DNA of 64,000 nt from Bacteroidota bacterium (GTDB lineage Bacteria; Bacteroidota; Bacteroidia; Sphingobacteriales; Sphingobacteriaceae), in the NCBI GenBank assembly GCA_023450085.1, contig JAEXHI010000024.1:434001-498000 (forward strand), given 5' to 3'. Shown one piece after another: positions 15,720 through 23,982 of the stretch. The notes beneath the pieces are model-generated. The model saw only the letters and a program-made list of their open reading frames with translations, ran no database searches and was not told where the DNA came from. The position numbers and the translations under genes are program-made. The stretch's first letter is position 1. The number at the start of each line of letters is the position of its first letter.

Positions 15720-16712
15720 TTATTCTTCGTCTAACTTAAATTTAGAAAGGTTCATTCCAAACGATAATTGTTTAGATTTTACCAATTCTTGGATTTCAGT
15801 TAATGATTTCTTACCAAAGTTTCTGAATTTTAACATATCAGCAACATCGTAAGATACTAAATCAGCCAAAGTACGGATATCAGCTGCTTTTAAGCAGTTT
15901 AATGCACGTACTGAAAGATCTAGATCTACCAATTCGGTTTTAAGGATTTTACGCATGTGTAAGATTTCCTCATCAACTTCCTTAGTTTCTTCTTTAGCTT
16001 GAGATTCCAATACTAAGTTCTCATCAGAGAATAACATGAAGTGTTGGATCAAAATTTTAGCTGCCTCTTTCAAAGCTTCTTCCGGATGGATAGAACCATC
16101 TGTAGAAATATCTAAAATCAATTTCTCATAGTCAGTTTTTTGCTCAACACGATAGTTTTCAATCGTGTATTTTACATTTTTCATTGGGGTGAAAATCGAA
16201 TCGATTGCAATCACACCAACTACACTATCAGAAACTTTATTCTCTTCTGCTGGTACATAACCACGTCCTTTGTTAACTGTTAACTCAACTTCCAAAGTAA
16301 CGTTTTTCTCCATGTTACAAACAACCATTTCAGGGTTCAACACCTCGAAATTGTTTGAAAACTTGGTAATATCTCCCGCTAGGAATTGTTCTTGACCATT
16401 TACAATGATAAAGATTTTCTCAGAATCACCAGACTCACCTGTTTTCTTAAAACGAACTTGTTTCAAGTTAAGGATGATTTCTGTTAAATCTTCAACTACA
16501 CCTTTGATAGTAGAAAACTCATGAGAAACGCCTGAAAAACGAATGCTGGTAATAGCATAGCCTTCCAAAGAAGAAAGTAAAATTCTTCTTAGGGCGTTAC
16601 CAATTGTTACACCGAAACCGGGCTCTAAAGGACGAAATTCAAATTGACCATCGAAATCAGTTGATTTCTGCATGATTACCTTATCTGGCTTCTGAAATGC
16701 TAAAATTGCCAT
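15720..16712 (-). CDS. rpoA: RNA polymerase alpha subunit
   Basis: The 330-residue protein has the full alpha-NTD (assembly and dimerisation; LEPGFGVTIGNALRRILLSSLEGYAI) and, after a linker rich in Glu/Lys, the alpha-CTD with helix-hairpin-helix motifs (LNCLKAADIRTLADLVSYDVADMLKFRNFGKKSLTEI). It assembles the core RNA polymerase and contacts upstream promoter DNA and activators. Its place between rpsD and rplQ is the standard alpha-operon order. Confidence 0.98.
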   Translation of the reverse strand: MAILAFQKPDKVIMQKSTDFDGQFEFRPLEPGFGVTIGNALRRILLSSLEGYAITSIRFSGVSHEFSTIKGVVEDLTEIILNLKQVRFKKTGESGDSEKIFIIVNGQEQFLAGDITKFSNNFEVLNPEMVVCNMEKNVTLEVELTVNKGRGYVPAEENKVSDSVVGVIAIDSIFTPMKNVKYTIENYRVEQKTDYEKLILDISTDGSIHPEEALKEAAKILIQHFMLFSDENLVLESQAKEETKEVDEEILHMRKILKTELVDLDLSVRALNCLKAADIRTLADLVSYDVADMLKFRNFGKKSLTEIQELVKSKQLSFGMNLSKFKLDEE

Positions 16713-16792
16713 TTATTAATGTTTTTAGATCGTTTATTAATGTTGTATAACGTAAAAACAGTTAAAGCCCATAAGGGCTTTAACCAAATCTA

Positions 16793-17401
16793 TTACTTAG
16801 AGTACAACTCTACAATAAGGTTTTCCTTAATGTTTTCAGGGATCTCATCGCGGTTAGGGTAAGATAAGAATTTACCTGATAATTCTTTAGCGTTCCAATC
16901 TAACCAAGAGTGCTTGTTGATTGCTCTGCCAGCTACTGAATTTGAAATTGCTTCAAGAGATTTTGATTTCTCTCTTACTGCAACAACATCACCAGCTTTT
17001 AATTGATATGATGGAATATTTACTAACTCACCGTTTACAGTAATGTGCTTGTGGCTAACCAACTGACGAGCACCTGAACGGCTAGGAGCAATACCTAATC
17101 TGTATACTGTATTGTCTAAACGTGCTTCTAACAATTGTAACAAGTTATCACCAGTGATACCTTGACGTGAAGAAGCTTTAGTAAACAAGTTACGGAATTG
17201 CTTTTCTAACACACCATAAGTGTATTTTACTTTTTGCTTTTCCATTAACTGTACTGCGTACTCAGACTGCTTTCCTCTTCTTTTTGAGGCACCGTGTTGC
17301 CCTGGAGGATAGTTTTTTCTTTCTAATGCTTTATCAGGGCCAAAAATTGGCTCTCTGAACTTACGGGCGATTTTGGACTTAGGTCCGGTATATCTTGCCA
17401 T
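16793..17401 (-). CDS. rpsD: 30S ribosomal protein S4
   Basis: The 202-residue product starts MARYTGPKSKIARKFREPIFG, the conserved S4 N terminus, so ATG at 17401 is preferred to an in-frame ATG 27 bases upstream. It contains the S4 RNA-binding domain (LEARLDNTVYRLGIAPSRSGARQLVSHKHITVNG). It binds 16S rRNA early in assembly and in many bacteria represses its own operon. The N-terminal zinc Cys set of some S4 proteins is absent. Confidence 0.97.
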   Translation of the reverse strand: MARYTGPKSKIARKFREPIFGPDKALERKNYPPGQHGASKRRGKQSEYAVQLMEKQKVKYTYGVLEKQFRNLFTKASSRQGITGDNLLQLLEARLDNTVYRLGIAPSRSGARQLVSHKHITVNGELVNIPSYQLKAGDVVAVREKSKSLEAISNSVAGRAINKHSWLDWNAKELSGKFLSYPNRDEIPENIKENLIVELYSK

Positions 17402-17466
17402 TGTTTTTGATTTTAAAGTATCATGCAACCTGTAGTTGCAGACTCTTAGCTTTAAAAATTAATTGA

Positions 17467-17856
17467 TTAAACTCTTCTTTTCTTAGGAGGACGACATCCG
17501 TTGTGAGGAAGTGGAGTGATGTCTTTAATAGACAAAACTTCAATACCTGCTACTTGTAAAGTTCTGATTGCAGATTCACGACCTGAACCAGGACCTTTAA
17601 CAAAAACCTCAACTTTACGTAAGCCTAAATCATGAGCTACTTTACCGCAATCAGATGCAGCTTGACCAGCAGCATAAGGCGTGTTCTTTTTAGAACCTTT
17701 GAAGCCCATTTTACCAGCTGAAGACCATGAAATGGTTTGACCGTTGTTGTTTGTTAAAGTAACGATGATGTTGTTGAACGTAGCATTGATGTGAGCTTGG
17801 CCAACTGGCTCAATCACAACAAGACGTTTTTTGGTAACTTTTTTACTTTTAGCCAT
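17467..17856 (-). CDS. rpsK: 30S ribosomal protein S11
   Basis: The 129-residue protein has the S11 signatures AHINATFNNIIVTLTNNNG and the C-terminal ITPLPHNGCRPPKKRRV. It forms part of the 30S platform near the mRNA exit site, where it neighbours S6, S18 and S21. Its order rpsM-rpsK-rpsD is canonical. Spacers of 65-75 bp on both sides are longer than in the upstream part of the cluster. Confidence 0.98.
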   Translation of the reverse strand: MAKSKKVTKKRLVVIEPVGQAHINATFNNIIVTLTNNNGQTISWSSAGKMGFKGSKKNTPYAAGQAASDCGKVAHDLGLRKVEVFVKGPGSGRESAIRTLQVAGIEVLSIKDITPLPHNGCRPPKKRRV

Positions 17857-17931
17857 GTTATTTTTTAACGATTTGACTTACGAACTTGAACTAACTCAGT
17901 AATCCCCTACCGTAAATCTGTAATCTAATTA

Positions 17932-18309
17932 TTATTTAGATGCTTTTTTCTTGTTAGCAACTGTTTTTCTCTTTCCTTTACGAGTACGAGAGTTGTTTTT
18001 AGTACGTTGACCACGAACAGGCAAACCTTTTCTGTGACGAAGACCTCTGTAACATCCAATATCCATTAAACGTTTGATGTTTAATTGAACCTCTGAACGC
18101 AAAGCACCTTCTACTTTAATGCTGTCGTTGATGATGGTACGGATTGCAGACAATTCGTCGTCTGACCAATCTTGTACTTTTTTGTTGAAATCGATCCCTG
18201 CTTGGGTCAAAATGTCTTGAGCAGTTGATCTACCTACACCGTAAATGTAAGTTAGTCCGATCTCACCTCTTTTGTTTCTTGGTAAATCAATACCTGATAT
18301 CCTTGCCAT
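17932..18309 (-). CDS. rpsM: 30S ribosomal protein S13
   Basis: The 125-residue protein begins MARISGIDLPRNKRGEIGLT and contains the helix-two-turn-helix motif and the GCYRGLRHRKGLPVRGQRTKNNSRTRKG C-terminal signature. It sits in the 30S head and contacts the P-site tRNA and the 50S subunit through L5. It lies between rpmJ and rpsK, as usual in the alpha operon. Confidence 0.98.
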   Translation of the reverse strand: MARISGIDLPRNKRGEIGLTYIYGVGRSTAQDILTQAGIDFNKKVQDWSDDELSAIRTIINDSIKVEGALRSEVQLNIKRLMDIGCYRGLRHRKGLPVRGQRTKNNSRTRKGKRKTVANKKKASK

Positions 18310-18382
18310 ATTTGTAAATTGTTTTTAATGAACGACCGAACGGCGGGCCACCGTTGTACGGGATCGATCCAAATGTTTTTAA

Positions 18383-18499
18383 TTAACCTTGACGTTGTTT
18401 AAACTTAGGGTTTTTCTTGTTGATTACGTAAAGTTTGCCATTGCGACGAATAACTTTACAATCAGCACTACGCTTTTTAATTGATGACCTAACTTTCAT
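18383..18499 (-). CDS. rpmJ: 50S ribosomal protein L36 (zinc-free form)
   Basis: A 38-codon gene: it starts MKVRSSIKKRSADCKVIRR and ends NPKFKQRQG. It is a clear L36, but only one cysteine remains, so the CxxC zinc ribbon of the C+ form is missing; this is the C- type. The start lies 1 base after the infA stop. L36 is a late-assembly 23S rRNA-binding protein near the peptidyl-transferase region. Confidence 0.96.
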   Translation of the reverse strand: MKVRSSIKKRSADCKVIRRNGKLYVINKKNPKFKQRQG

Positions 18500-18500
18500 T

Positions 18501-18719
18501 TTATTTGTATCTATAAGTGATTCGACCTTTTGTTAAATCATAAGGCGACATCTCCAGTTTTACTTTATCTCCAGGTAAAATTTTGATGTAGTGCATCCTC
18601 ATTTTACCTGATATGTGCGCAATAATCTCGTGCCCGTTTTCAAGTTCTACCCTGAACATCGCATTCGATAATGCTTCTTTTATTACTCCGTCTTGCTCAA
18701 TTGAGGCTTGTTTAGCCAT
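18501..18719 (-). CDS. infA: Translation initiation factor IF-1
   Basis: The 72-residue protein is of standard IF-1 length with the OB-fold signature FRVELENGHEIIAHISGKMRMHYIKILPGDKVKLEMSPYDLTKGRI. It binds the A site of the 30S subunit and helps IF-2 and IF-3 during initiation. It lies between map and rpmJ, the usual order, and a promoter-like box is present upstream at 18764. Confidence 0.98.
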   Translation of the reverse strand: MAKQASIEQDGVIKEALSNAMFRVELENGHEIIAHISGKMRMHYIKILPGDKVKLEMSPYDLTKGRITYRYK

Positions 18720-18763
18720 ATTCTATTGATTTTTACTTAATTAGCTGTCCACAAACAGGGTTG

Positions 18764-18771
18764 CAAAATTA
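18764..18771 (-). promoter_or_regulatory. Candidate internal promoter (-7 box) upstream of infA
   Basis: On the minus strand TAATTTTG followed by CAACCC matches the TAnnTTTG box and the usual sequence just after it. No good TTTG stands 19-20 bp upstream, so this is weaker than the promoters at 23662 and 30220. Confidence 0.35.
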
Positions 18772-18790
18772 AATATTTTTTTTGAAATTT

Positions 18791-19579
18791 TTAACTTTTT
18801 TCTTTTAAAACTTCTTCTATGACCGAAAAAGTGCTTAAAACGTCTGCTTTACCCTTTTTTATGGCTACAGTGTGTTCAAAATGTGCCGATGGCTTATTGT
18901 CTTTTGTAGTTACCGTCCATCCATCTGACCAGAATTTAACCGCTGCTGTTCCCGCGTTGATCATGGGTTCAATGGCCAACACCATTCCTTCTTCCAGTTT
19001 CATTCCGCTTCCGCGTTTACCGTAGTTTGGAACTTCTGGCTTTTCGTGAAGCTGAACGCCAACCCCATGTCCTACCAATTCCCTTACTACTCCAAAACCA
19101 TTGGCTTCGGCATGTGCTTGTACTGCATGGGCAATATCGCCTATGCGCATACCTACCACAGCCTTTTCAATGGCAAAAGCTAAACACTCTTGTGTAACCT
19201 TTACCAGTTTCTTACGCTCCTCATCTATTTCGCCAATAGAAAAGGTGTAAGCTGAGTCGCCAAAATAGTTGTTCTTAATTACGCCACAGTCCACCGAAAT
19301 CAAATCACCCTCTTGGATGACATAATCATTAGGGAAACCATGAACGACCTGTTCGTTAGGAGAAATGCAAAGAGAATTAGGGAATCCACCGTAATTAAGA
19401 AAAGCTGGCACAGCTCCGTGATCTTTAATGAACTCGTATGCCAGCTTATCTAATGATATGGTTGTAATTCCAGGCTTGATTACCTTTGCCACTTCGGCAA
19501 GGGTTTTCGAGACCAGTAATGAACTTTCCCTAATTAGCTCAATCTCTTCTTGAGATTTGTAATGGATCTTCTTAGACAT
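18791..19579 (-). CDS. map: Methionine aminopeptidase, type I
   Basis: The 262-residue protein has the five metal ligands of type I enzymes: Asp in SVDCGV and in GDSAYTF, His in GHGVGVQLHE, Glu in AIEPMI and in FEHTVAI. It removes the N-terminal Met from new proteins. It lies behind secY, as in the spc operon of many bacteria. No N-terminal extension is present. Confidence 0.97.
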   Translation of the reverse strand: MSKKIHYKSQEEIELIRESSLLVSKTLAEVAKVIKPGITTISLDKLAYEFIKDHGAVPAFLNYGGFPNSLCISPNEQVVHGFPNDYVIQEGDLISVDCGVIKNNYFGDSAYTFSIGEIDEERKKLVKVTQECLAFAIEKAVVGMRIGDIAHAVQAHAEANGFGVVRELVGHGVGVQLHEKPEVPNYGKRGSGMKLEEGMVLAIEPMINAGTAAVKFWSDGWTVTTKDNKPSAHFEHTVAIKKGKADVLSTFSVIEEVLKEKS

Positions 19580-19599
19580 GCAATATTATCGTCGCTTGC

Positions 19600-20940
19600 T
19601 TATAATGCAGCTCCGCTGGTAGTGGTTACAGTTGGAACTCCCGAACGTCCGGTTACTCTTCCTGTTTTCATTAAACCATCGTAGTGACGCATTAACAAAT
19701 AGCTTTCAATTTGTTGCAAAGTATCTAACACTACCCCTACCAAAATCAACAATGAAGTACCACCAAAGAAATGAGCGAACTCTTGTTGAATACCAACTTT
19801 AACGGCAAGTGACGGAAGAATAGCGATAGCTGCTAAGAACAACGATCCAGGGAAAGTGATCTTAGAAATTACCTCATCAATAAAAGATGATGTAGCCAAA
19901 CCCGGTTTTACACCTGGAATGAAACCACCATTTTTCTTCATGTCATCGGACATTTGAGTTGGGTTAACGGTAATTGCAGTATAAAAGAATGTAAATGCAA
20001 TAATTAAAAACGCAAACGTTAAACTGTAAGTTAACGAAGTAATATCCGAATATTGGTGTAACCAACTTTCCTGCAAATTAGGGAATAATCCGATTAATGC
20101 ACTTGGCACAAACATCAAAGCCTGAGCAAAGATGATTGGCATAACACCAGCTGCATTTACCTTCAACGGAATGTATTGTCTAACGCCACCTACTTGTTTG
20201 TTACCTACAATACGCTTAGCATATTGCACAGGCACTTTACGAACACCTTGTACAATTAGGATAGTGAACATGATGATTGCATACAATGCTACAATCTCCA
20301 ATACCAATCTAATTAAACCGCCGTCATTACCTGCAAATACAGAGCTAATCTCTTGGCTGATTGCAATAGGCAAACGAGCGATGATACCTACCATGATGAT
20401 TAAAGACGTACCATTACCGATACCTTTATCAGTAATTTTTTCGCCTAACCACATCACAAATAAAGTACCTGCTGTAAGCACTACCGCCGACAAGAAATAA
20501 AAGGTAGTATGATCCATCACAATTGCCTCAGGGGTAATTTGTGTTTTCACATAACCAATTGCTTGTACAATAGTAATAGCCACCGTTAGGTAACGAGTAT
20601 ATTGCGTTAATTTTTTACGTCCGCTTTCACCCTCTTTCTGCATTTTTTGGAACGTAGGTACGGCAATTCCTAATAACTGCACTACAATTGAGGCAGAGAT
20701 ATAAGGCATTACACCTAACGCAACGATTGACGCTTTAGAGAATGCACCCCCAGCGAACATATCTAATAAACCTAATAGACCTGATTTCTGTGCATTTGAT
20801 AATTGCGCAGGATCAACACCTGGCAATACCACCTGACAAACAAGTCTATAGATTACAAGAATCATAAGCGTAAATAAAATACGCCCTTTTAATTCTTCGA
20901 TTTTCCAAATATTACTTAAAGTAGTAAGTAGCTTCTTCAT
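19600..20940 (-). CDS. secY: Protein translocase subunit SecY
   Basis: The 446-residue membrane protein shows the ten-helix SecY pattern, starting with the KGRILFTLMILVIYRL segment, the plug region with LLGLLDMFAGGAFSKASIVALGVMPYISASIVVQLL and the C-terminal cytosolic loop RRHYDGL-like (LMRHYDGLMKTGRV). It forms the membrane channel with SecE and SecG for export and membrane insertion. The start is 1 base after the rplO stop, indicating coupling. Confidence 0.98.
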   Translation of the reverse strand: MKKLLTTLSNIWKIEELKGRILFTLMILVIYRLVCQVVLPGVDPAQLSNAQKSGLLGLLDMFAGGAFSKASIVALGVMPYISASIVVQLLGIAVPTFQKMQKEGESGRKKLTQYTRYLTVAITIVQAIGYVKTQITPEAIVMDHTTFYFLSAVVLTAGTLFVMWLGEKITDKGIGNGTSLIIMVGIIARLPIAISQEISSVFAGNDGGLIRLVLEIVALYAIIMFTILIVQGVRKVPVQYAKRIVGNKQVGGVRQYIPLKVNAAGVMPIIFAQALMFVPSALIGLFPNLQESWLHQYSDITSLTYSLTFAFLIIAFTFFYTAITVNPTQMSDDMKKNGGFIPGVKPGLATSSFIDEVISKITFPGSLFLAAIAILPSLAVKVGIQQEFAHFFGGTSLLILVGVVLDTLQQIESYLLMRHYDGLMKTGRVTGRSGVPTVTTTSGAAL

Positions 20941-20941
20941 T

Positions 20942-21388
20942 TTATAATTTTACGATTGAGCCTCCAGCAGCTTCGATAGCTTTTTGCGCACTTGCAGAAA
21001 AAGCGTGAGCTGTAACTTCTAATTTAGCTTTAACTTCACCACGACCTAAGATTTTTACTAAGTCATTTTTAGAAGCTAAACCATGCTCCTGCAATGTAGC
21101 AAAATTTATGGTTGTTAAGCTAAATTTTTCTGCTAATCCTTGTAATACGTCTAAGTTTACACCAACGTACTCTGTACGGTTAATTGGTTTGAAACCAACT
21201 TTAGGTACACGACGTTGTAAAGGCATTTGACCACCTTCGAAACCAACCTTAGTTGAGTGACCTGAACGTGAACCAGCTCCTTTGTGACCACGAGTTGATG
21301 TACCGCCACGACCAGAACCTTGACCACGACCTATTCTTTTACTAGTTTTTACAGAACCTTTTGCAGGTTTTAAATTACTTAAGTTCAT
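20942..21388 (-). CDS. rplO: 50S ribosomal protein L15
   Basis: The 148-residue protein has the Gly/Arg-rich N-terminal RNA-binding extension (KRIGRGQGSGRGGTSTRGHKGAG) and the FEGGQMPLQRRVPKVGF signature. It is a 50S late-assembly protein that contacts 23S rRNA domain II. A terminator-like hairpin (21453) separates it from rpmD, in contrast to the tight spacing toward secY. Confidence 0.97.
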   Translation of the reverse strand: MNLSNLKPAKGSVKTSKRIGRGQGSGRGGTSTRGHKGAGSRSGHSTKVGFEGGQMPLQRRVPKVGFKPINRTEYVGVNLDVLQGLAEKFSLTTINFATLQEHGLASKNDLVKILGRGEVKAKLEVTAHAFSASAQKAIEAAGGSIVKL

Positions 21389-21446
21389 TTTTGAAACTTA
21401 TTGTGTTGCCCCTTCGCTTTCACTAATCAGGAAACAACGATTAAAC

Positions 21447-21484
21447 AAAAAAAATTTGCCTAAGATATAAATCTTAAGCAAATT
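21447..21484 (-). terminator. Terminator-like hairpin between rpmD and rplO
   Basis: On the minus strand a 14-bp stem (21453-21466 with 21471-21484, one wobble, 4-nt loop) is followed directly by T8. By form it is an intrinsic terminator, though inside the ribosomal operon. It may attenuate transcription into rplO-secY-map or mark a processing site. Confidence 0.7.
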
Positions 21485-21496
21485 CCAATAATAAAT

Positions 21497-21676
21497 TTAT
21501 ATAGCTTCGATAGCTACTAAGTGATTAACTTTTCTAACCATGCCGATGATTGCTGCATTAGCCTCAACCTCAACACTTTGGTTTAATTTACTCAAACCTA
21601 AAGCTTTCATGGTTCTTTTTTGGCGCTCGCTTCTGTCGATAACGCTTTTTACCTGAGTGATTTTAATTTTCGCCAT
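21497..21676 (-). CDS. rpmD: 50S ribosomal protein L30
   Basis: A 59-residue product: MAKIKITQVKSVIDRSERQK start, then TMKALGLSKLNQSVEVEA and a final MVRKVNHLVAIEAI, all typical of bacterial L30. It is an accessory 50S protein bound to 23S rRNA. It lies between rpsE and rplO as expected. The next gene is separated by the hairpin at 21453. Confidence 0.96.
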   Translation of the reverse strand: MAKIKITQVKSVIDRSERQKRTMKALGLSKLNQSVEVEANAAIIGMVRKVNHLVAIEAI

Positions 21677-21680
21677 GTTC

Positions 21681-22199
21681 TTATCCGTTAAAAACTTTGT
21701 TTAAATCAACACCACGGTTTTGTGCTACGGTGTAAGCATCACGCATTTTAGTTAATGCATCAACTGTAGCTTTTACCACGTTGTGAGGATTTGATGAACC
21801 TTTTGATTTTGCCAATACGTTGTGGATACCAGCACTTTCTAGTACAGCACGCATCGCACCACCAGCAATTACTCCAGTACCTACAGCTGCAGGCTTAATT
21901 AACACAAAACCTCCAGAATATTTACCGATTTGCTCGTGAGGTACAGTACCGTTCAAAATAGGAACTTTTACCAAGTTCTTTTTTGCATCGTCTACACCTT
22001 TTGCGATAGCCTCAGTTACCTCTTTAGCTTTGCCTAATCCGTAACCTACAACGCCGTTTTCATCACCTACAACTACGATAGCTGAAAAGCTGAAAGTACG
22101 ACCTCCTTTGGTTACTTTAGCAACACGTTGGATGCTCACTAAGCGATCTTTTAACTCAATCTCGCTAGTTTTTACTCTTTTTATATTGATAGTTGACAT
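21681..22199 (-). CDS. rpsE: 30S ribosomal protein S5
   Basis: The 172-residue protein has the S5 N-terminal dsRNA-binding-like domain (ELKDRLVSIQRVAKVTKGGRTFSFSAIVVVGD) and the C-terminal GTGVIAGGAMRAVLESAGI segment. It sits near the mRNA entry site of the 30S subunit and affects decoding fidelity. Spacing to rpmD is 4 bp. Confidence 0.98.
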   Translation of the reverse strand: MSTINIKRVKTSEIELKDRLVSIQRVAKVTKGGRTFSFSAIVVVGDENGVVGYGLGKAKEVTEAIAKGVDDAKKNLVKVPILNGTVPHEQIGKYSGGFVLIKPAAVGTGVIAGGAMRAVLESAGIHNVLAKSKGSSNPHNVVKATVDALTKMRDAYTVAQNRGVDLNKVFNG

Positions 22200-22216
22200 T
22201 ATATCTTATTTAATGA

Positions 22217-22570
22217 TTAAAATACTAGACCAGCTTCGCGGGCGCCTTCTGCCAACGATTTTACACGTCCATGGTATAGGTAACCATTTCTGTCGAAAAC
22301 AACTTCTTTCACACCAGCTGCAATCGCTTTTTCGGCAACTAATTTACCTACTGCTACTGATTGCTCAGATTTGTTTCCTGTAGCACTGAAATCTTTAGAT
22401 AAAGATGATGCTGCAACTATAGTTCTACCAGTTTCATCGTTAATGATTTGAGCATAAATACCTTTATTGCTTCTATAAACTGATAAACGTGGACGGTTTT
22501 CAGAACCAGTAAGTCTTTTTCTGATACCTTTTTTAATACGCTCTCTGCGTGATAATTTTTTTCCTGCCAT
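22217..22570 (-). CDS. rplR: 50S ribosomal protein L18
   Basis: The 117-residue protein has the L18 signature RRERIKKGIRKRLTGSENRPRLSVYRSNKGIYAQIINDE and the C-terminal DRNGYLYHGRVKSLAEGAREAGLVF. It binds 5S rRNA with L5 and brings it to the central protuberance. It lies between rplF and rpsE in standard order. Confidence 0.98.
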   Translation of the reverse strand: MAGKKLSRRERIKKGIRKRLTGSENRPRLSVYRSNKGIYAQIINDETGRTIVAASSLSKDFSATGNKSEQSVAVGKLVAEKAIAAGVKEVVFDRNGYLYHGRVKSLAEGAREAGLVF

Positions 22571-22575
22571 TTTAA

Positions 22576-23133
22576 TTATTTTTTAGAAGCTGATTTACCT
22601 GCTTTTCTTCTTAACACTTCACCTACAAACTTGATACCTTTACCTTTGTAAGGCTCTGGTGCACGTAACGAACGGATTTTCGCTGCTACCTGACCGATCA
22701 ATTGTTTGTCGATGCTCTCTAAAATAATTTTAGGAGTTTGACCTTTTTCTGATGTGGTCGTTACTTTAATTTCTTGAGGCAATTGGAACACGTAGTGGTG
22801 AGAATAACCTAATACTAAATCTAAGGTTTGACCTTGATTTGAAGCACGGTAACCAACACCTACTAATTCTTGCTCTAATTTATAACCTTCTGTTACACCT
22901 ACCACCATGTTGTTGATCAATGAACGATACAAACCGTGTAAGGCTCTGTGTCTTTTTTGATCTGTTGGACGTTGTACGGTTAAAACACCTTCTTCTTGTG
23001 AGATAGTGATATCTTGATCTACTAACTGGGTTAACTCACCTTTAGGACCTTTTACGGTTACTAGGTTATTGTTATCAACGGTAACGGTTACTCCAGCTGG
23101 GATGCTAATTGGGGCTTTTCCTATTCTTGACAT
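22576..23133 (-). CDS. rplF: 50S ribosomal protein L6
   Basis: The 185-residue protein has two tandem L6 domains and the C-terminal signature PEPYKGKGIKFVGEVLRRKAGKS. It starts MSRIGKAPISIPAGVTV, the canonical N terminus. It binds 23S rRNA near the GTPase centre and the sarcin-ricin loop. rplR begins 5 bp after its stop. Confidence 0.98.
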   Translation of the reverse strand: MSRIGKAPISIPAGVTVTVDNNNLVTVKGPKGELTQLVDQDITISQEEGVLTVQRPTDQKRHRALHGLYRSLINNMVVGVTEGYKLEQELVGVGYRASNQGQTLDLVLGYSHHYVFQLPQEIKVTTTSEKGQTPKIILESIDKQLIGQVAAKIRSLRAPEPYKGKGIKFVGEVLRRKAGKSASKK

Positions 23134-23148
23134 TGCGTTATCCTCCTA

Positions 23149-23547
23149 TTAATAAACGTGACACAATACCTCACCACCAATATTCAATTTGGCTGCTTCT
23201 TTATCGGTCATTACACCTTTAGAAGTAGATAAGATTGCGATACCTAAACCATTTAATACTCTTGGCATGTTTTCAACGCCTGCATACTGTCTCAAACCTG
23301 GCTTGCTGATACGAGTTAACGTACGGATAGCTGGGATTTTAGTGATTGCATTGTATTTCAACGCAATTTTGATCACTCCTTGAGCATTAGTGTCTTCAAA
23401 CTTGTAGTTTGCAATGTAACCTTTGTCGAAAAGAACTTTAGTGATTTCTTTTTTAAGGTTAGAAGCGGGAATTTCTACGATTCTGTGATTTGCTTTAATA
23501 GCATTTCTTAATCTTGTAAGATAATCCGCTATTGGATCTGTATTCAT
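23149..23547 (-). CDS. rpsH: 30S ribosomal protein S8
   Basis: The 132-residue protein starts MNTDPIADYLTRLRNAIKANH and ends with the S8 signature ILSTSKGVMTDKEAAKLNIGGEVLCHVY. It binds helix 21 of 16S rRNA as an early assembly protein and in enterobacteria is the repressor of the spc operon. Here it directly follows an internal promoter (23662-23692), so it would be the first gene of that transcript. Confidence 0.98.
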   Translation of the reverse strand: MNTDPIADYLTRLRNAIKANHRIVEIPASNLKKEITKVLFDKGYIANYKFEDTNAQGVIKIALKYNAITKIPAIRTLTRISKPGLRQYAGVENMPRVLNGLGIAILSTSKGVMTDKEAAKLNIGGEVLCHVY

Positions 23548-23632
23548 TATTGTTGAGTTGTGATAGTGGTTTCCGTACGCGTCACCCGACTTCTGGACCT
23601 ACTATCGGTTAATATTCTATTTTGTAGCTATA

Positions 23633-23658
23633 TGCTAATGAGCTATAAGCTGTAAGGG
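23633..23658. repeat. AT-rich inverted-repeat DNA in the rpsN-rpsH gap
   Basis: The 165-bp gap contains GCTATATGCTAATGAGCTATAAGCTGTAAG next to the promoter sequence CTTACAACTTATAAC; the words GCTATAAG/GTAAG and CTTAC/TTATA can pair across the promoter. It resembles the repeat in the rpoA-rplQ gap in style, and here it overlaps the presumed transcription start. Confidence 0.4.
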
Positions 23659-23661
23659 CTG

Positions 23662-23692
23662 CAAAAATACAACTTACAACTTATAACTCAAA
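23662..23692 (-). promoter_or_regulatory. Internal promoter between rpsN and rpsH
   Basis: On the minus strand TTTG (23689-23692) is followed after exactly 19 bp by TATTTTTG (23662-23669), a full match to the Bacteroidota housekeeping promoter, then GCAGCCC. It would drive rpsH-rplF-rplR-rpsE-rpmD, up to the hairpin at 21453. Confidence 0.75.
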
Positions 23693-23712
23693 AACTTATA
23701 TCACTTAAATAA

Positions 23713-23982
23713 TTACCAGCTAGCTTTTCTAACCCCTGGGATCTTGCCTTCTAAAGCCATTTCACGGAAAGTTACCCTTGAAATGCCGAAAGTACGCATG
23801 TAACCACGAGGACGGCCAGTTAACTTGCAACGGTTGTGTAAACGCACAGCCGAAGAGTTTTTAGGTAATTTATCTAACGCTGCGAAATCGCCGGCTGCTT
23901 TCAATGCTGCACGTTTCTCAGCATATTTAGCTACCATTTTCTGGCGTTTAACTTCGCGAGCTTTTACTCCTTCTTTTGCCAT
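23713..23982 (-). CDS. rpsN: 30S ribosomal protein S14 (zinc-free long form)
   Basis: The 89-residue protein has the S14 signature NRCKLTGRPRGYMRTFGISRVTFREMALEGKIPGVRKASW. At 89 residues without the paired CxxC motifs it is the C- (long) form. It lies in the 30S head. The start codon overlaps the rplE stop by 1 base, so it is translationally coupled. It is followed by a promoter and a 165-bp gap before rpsH. Confidence 0.97.
   Translation of the reverse strand: MAKEGVKAREVKRQKMVAKYAEKRAALKAAGDFAALDKLPKNSSAVRLHNRCKLTGRPRGYMRTFGISRVTFREMALEGKIPGVRKASW

Noticed and set aside
20132..20500. 122-codon plus-strand ORF in secY
   Set aside because: Antisense to transmembrane codons of secY; no start context or motif.
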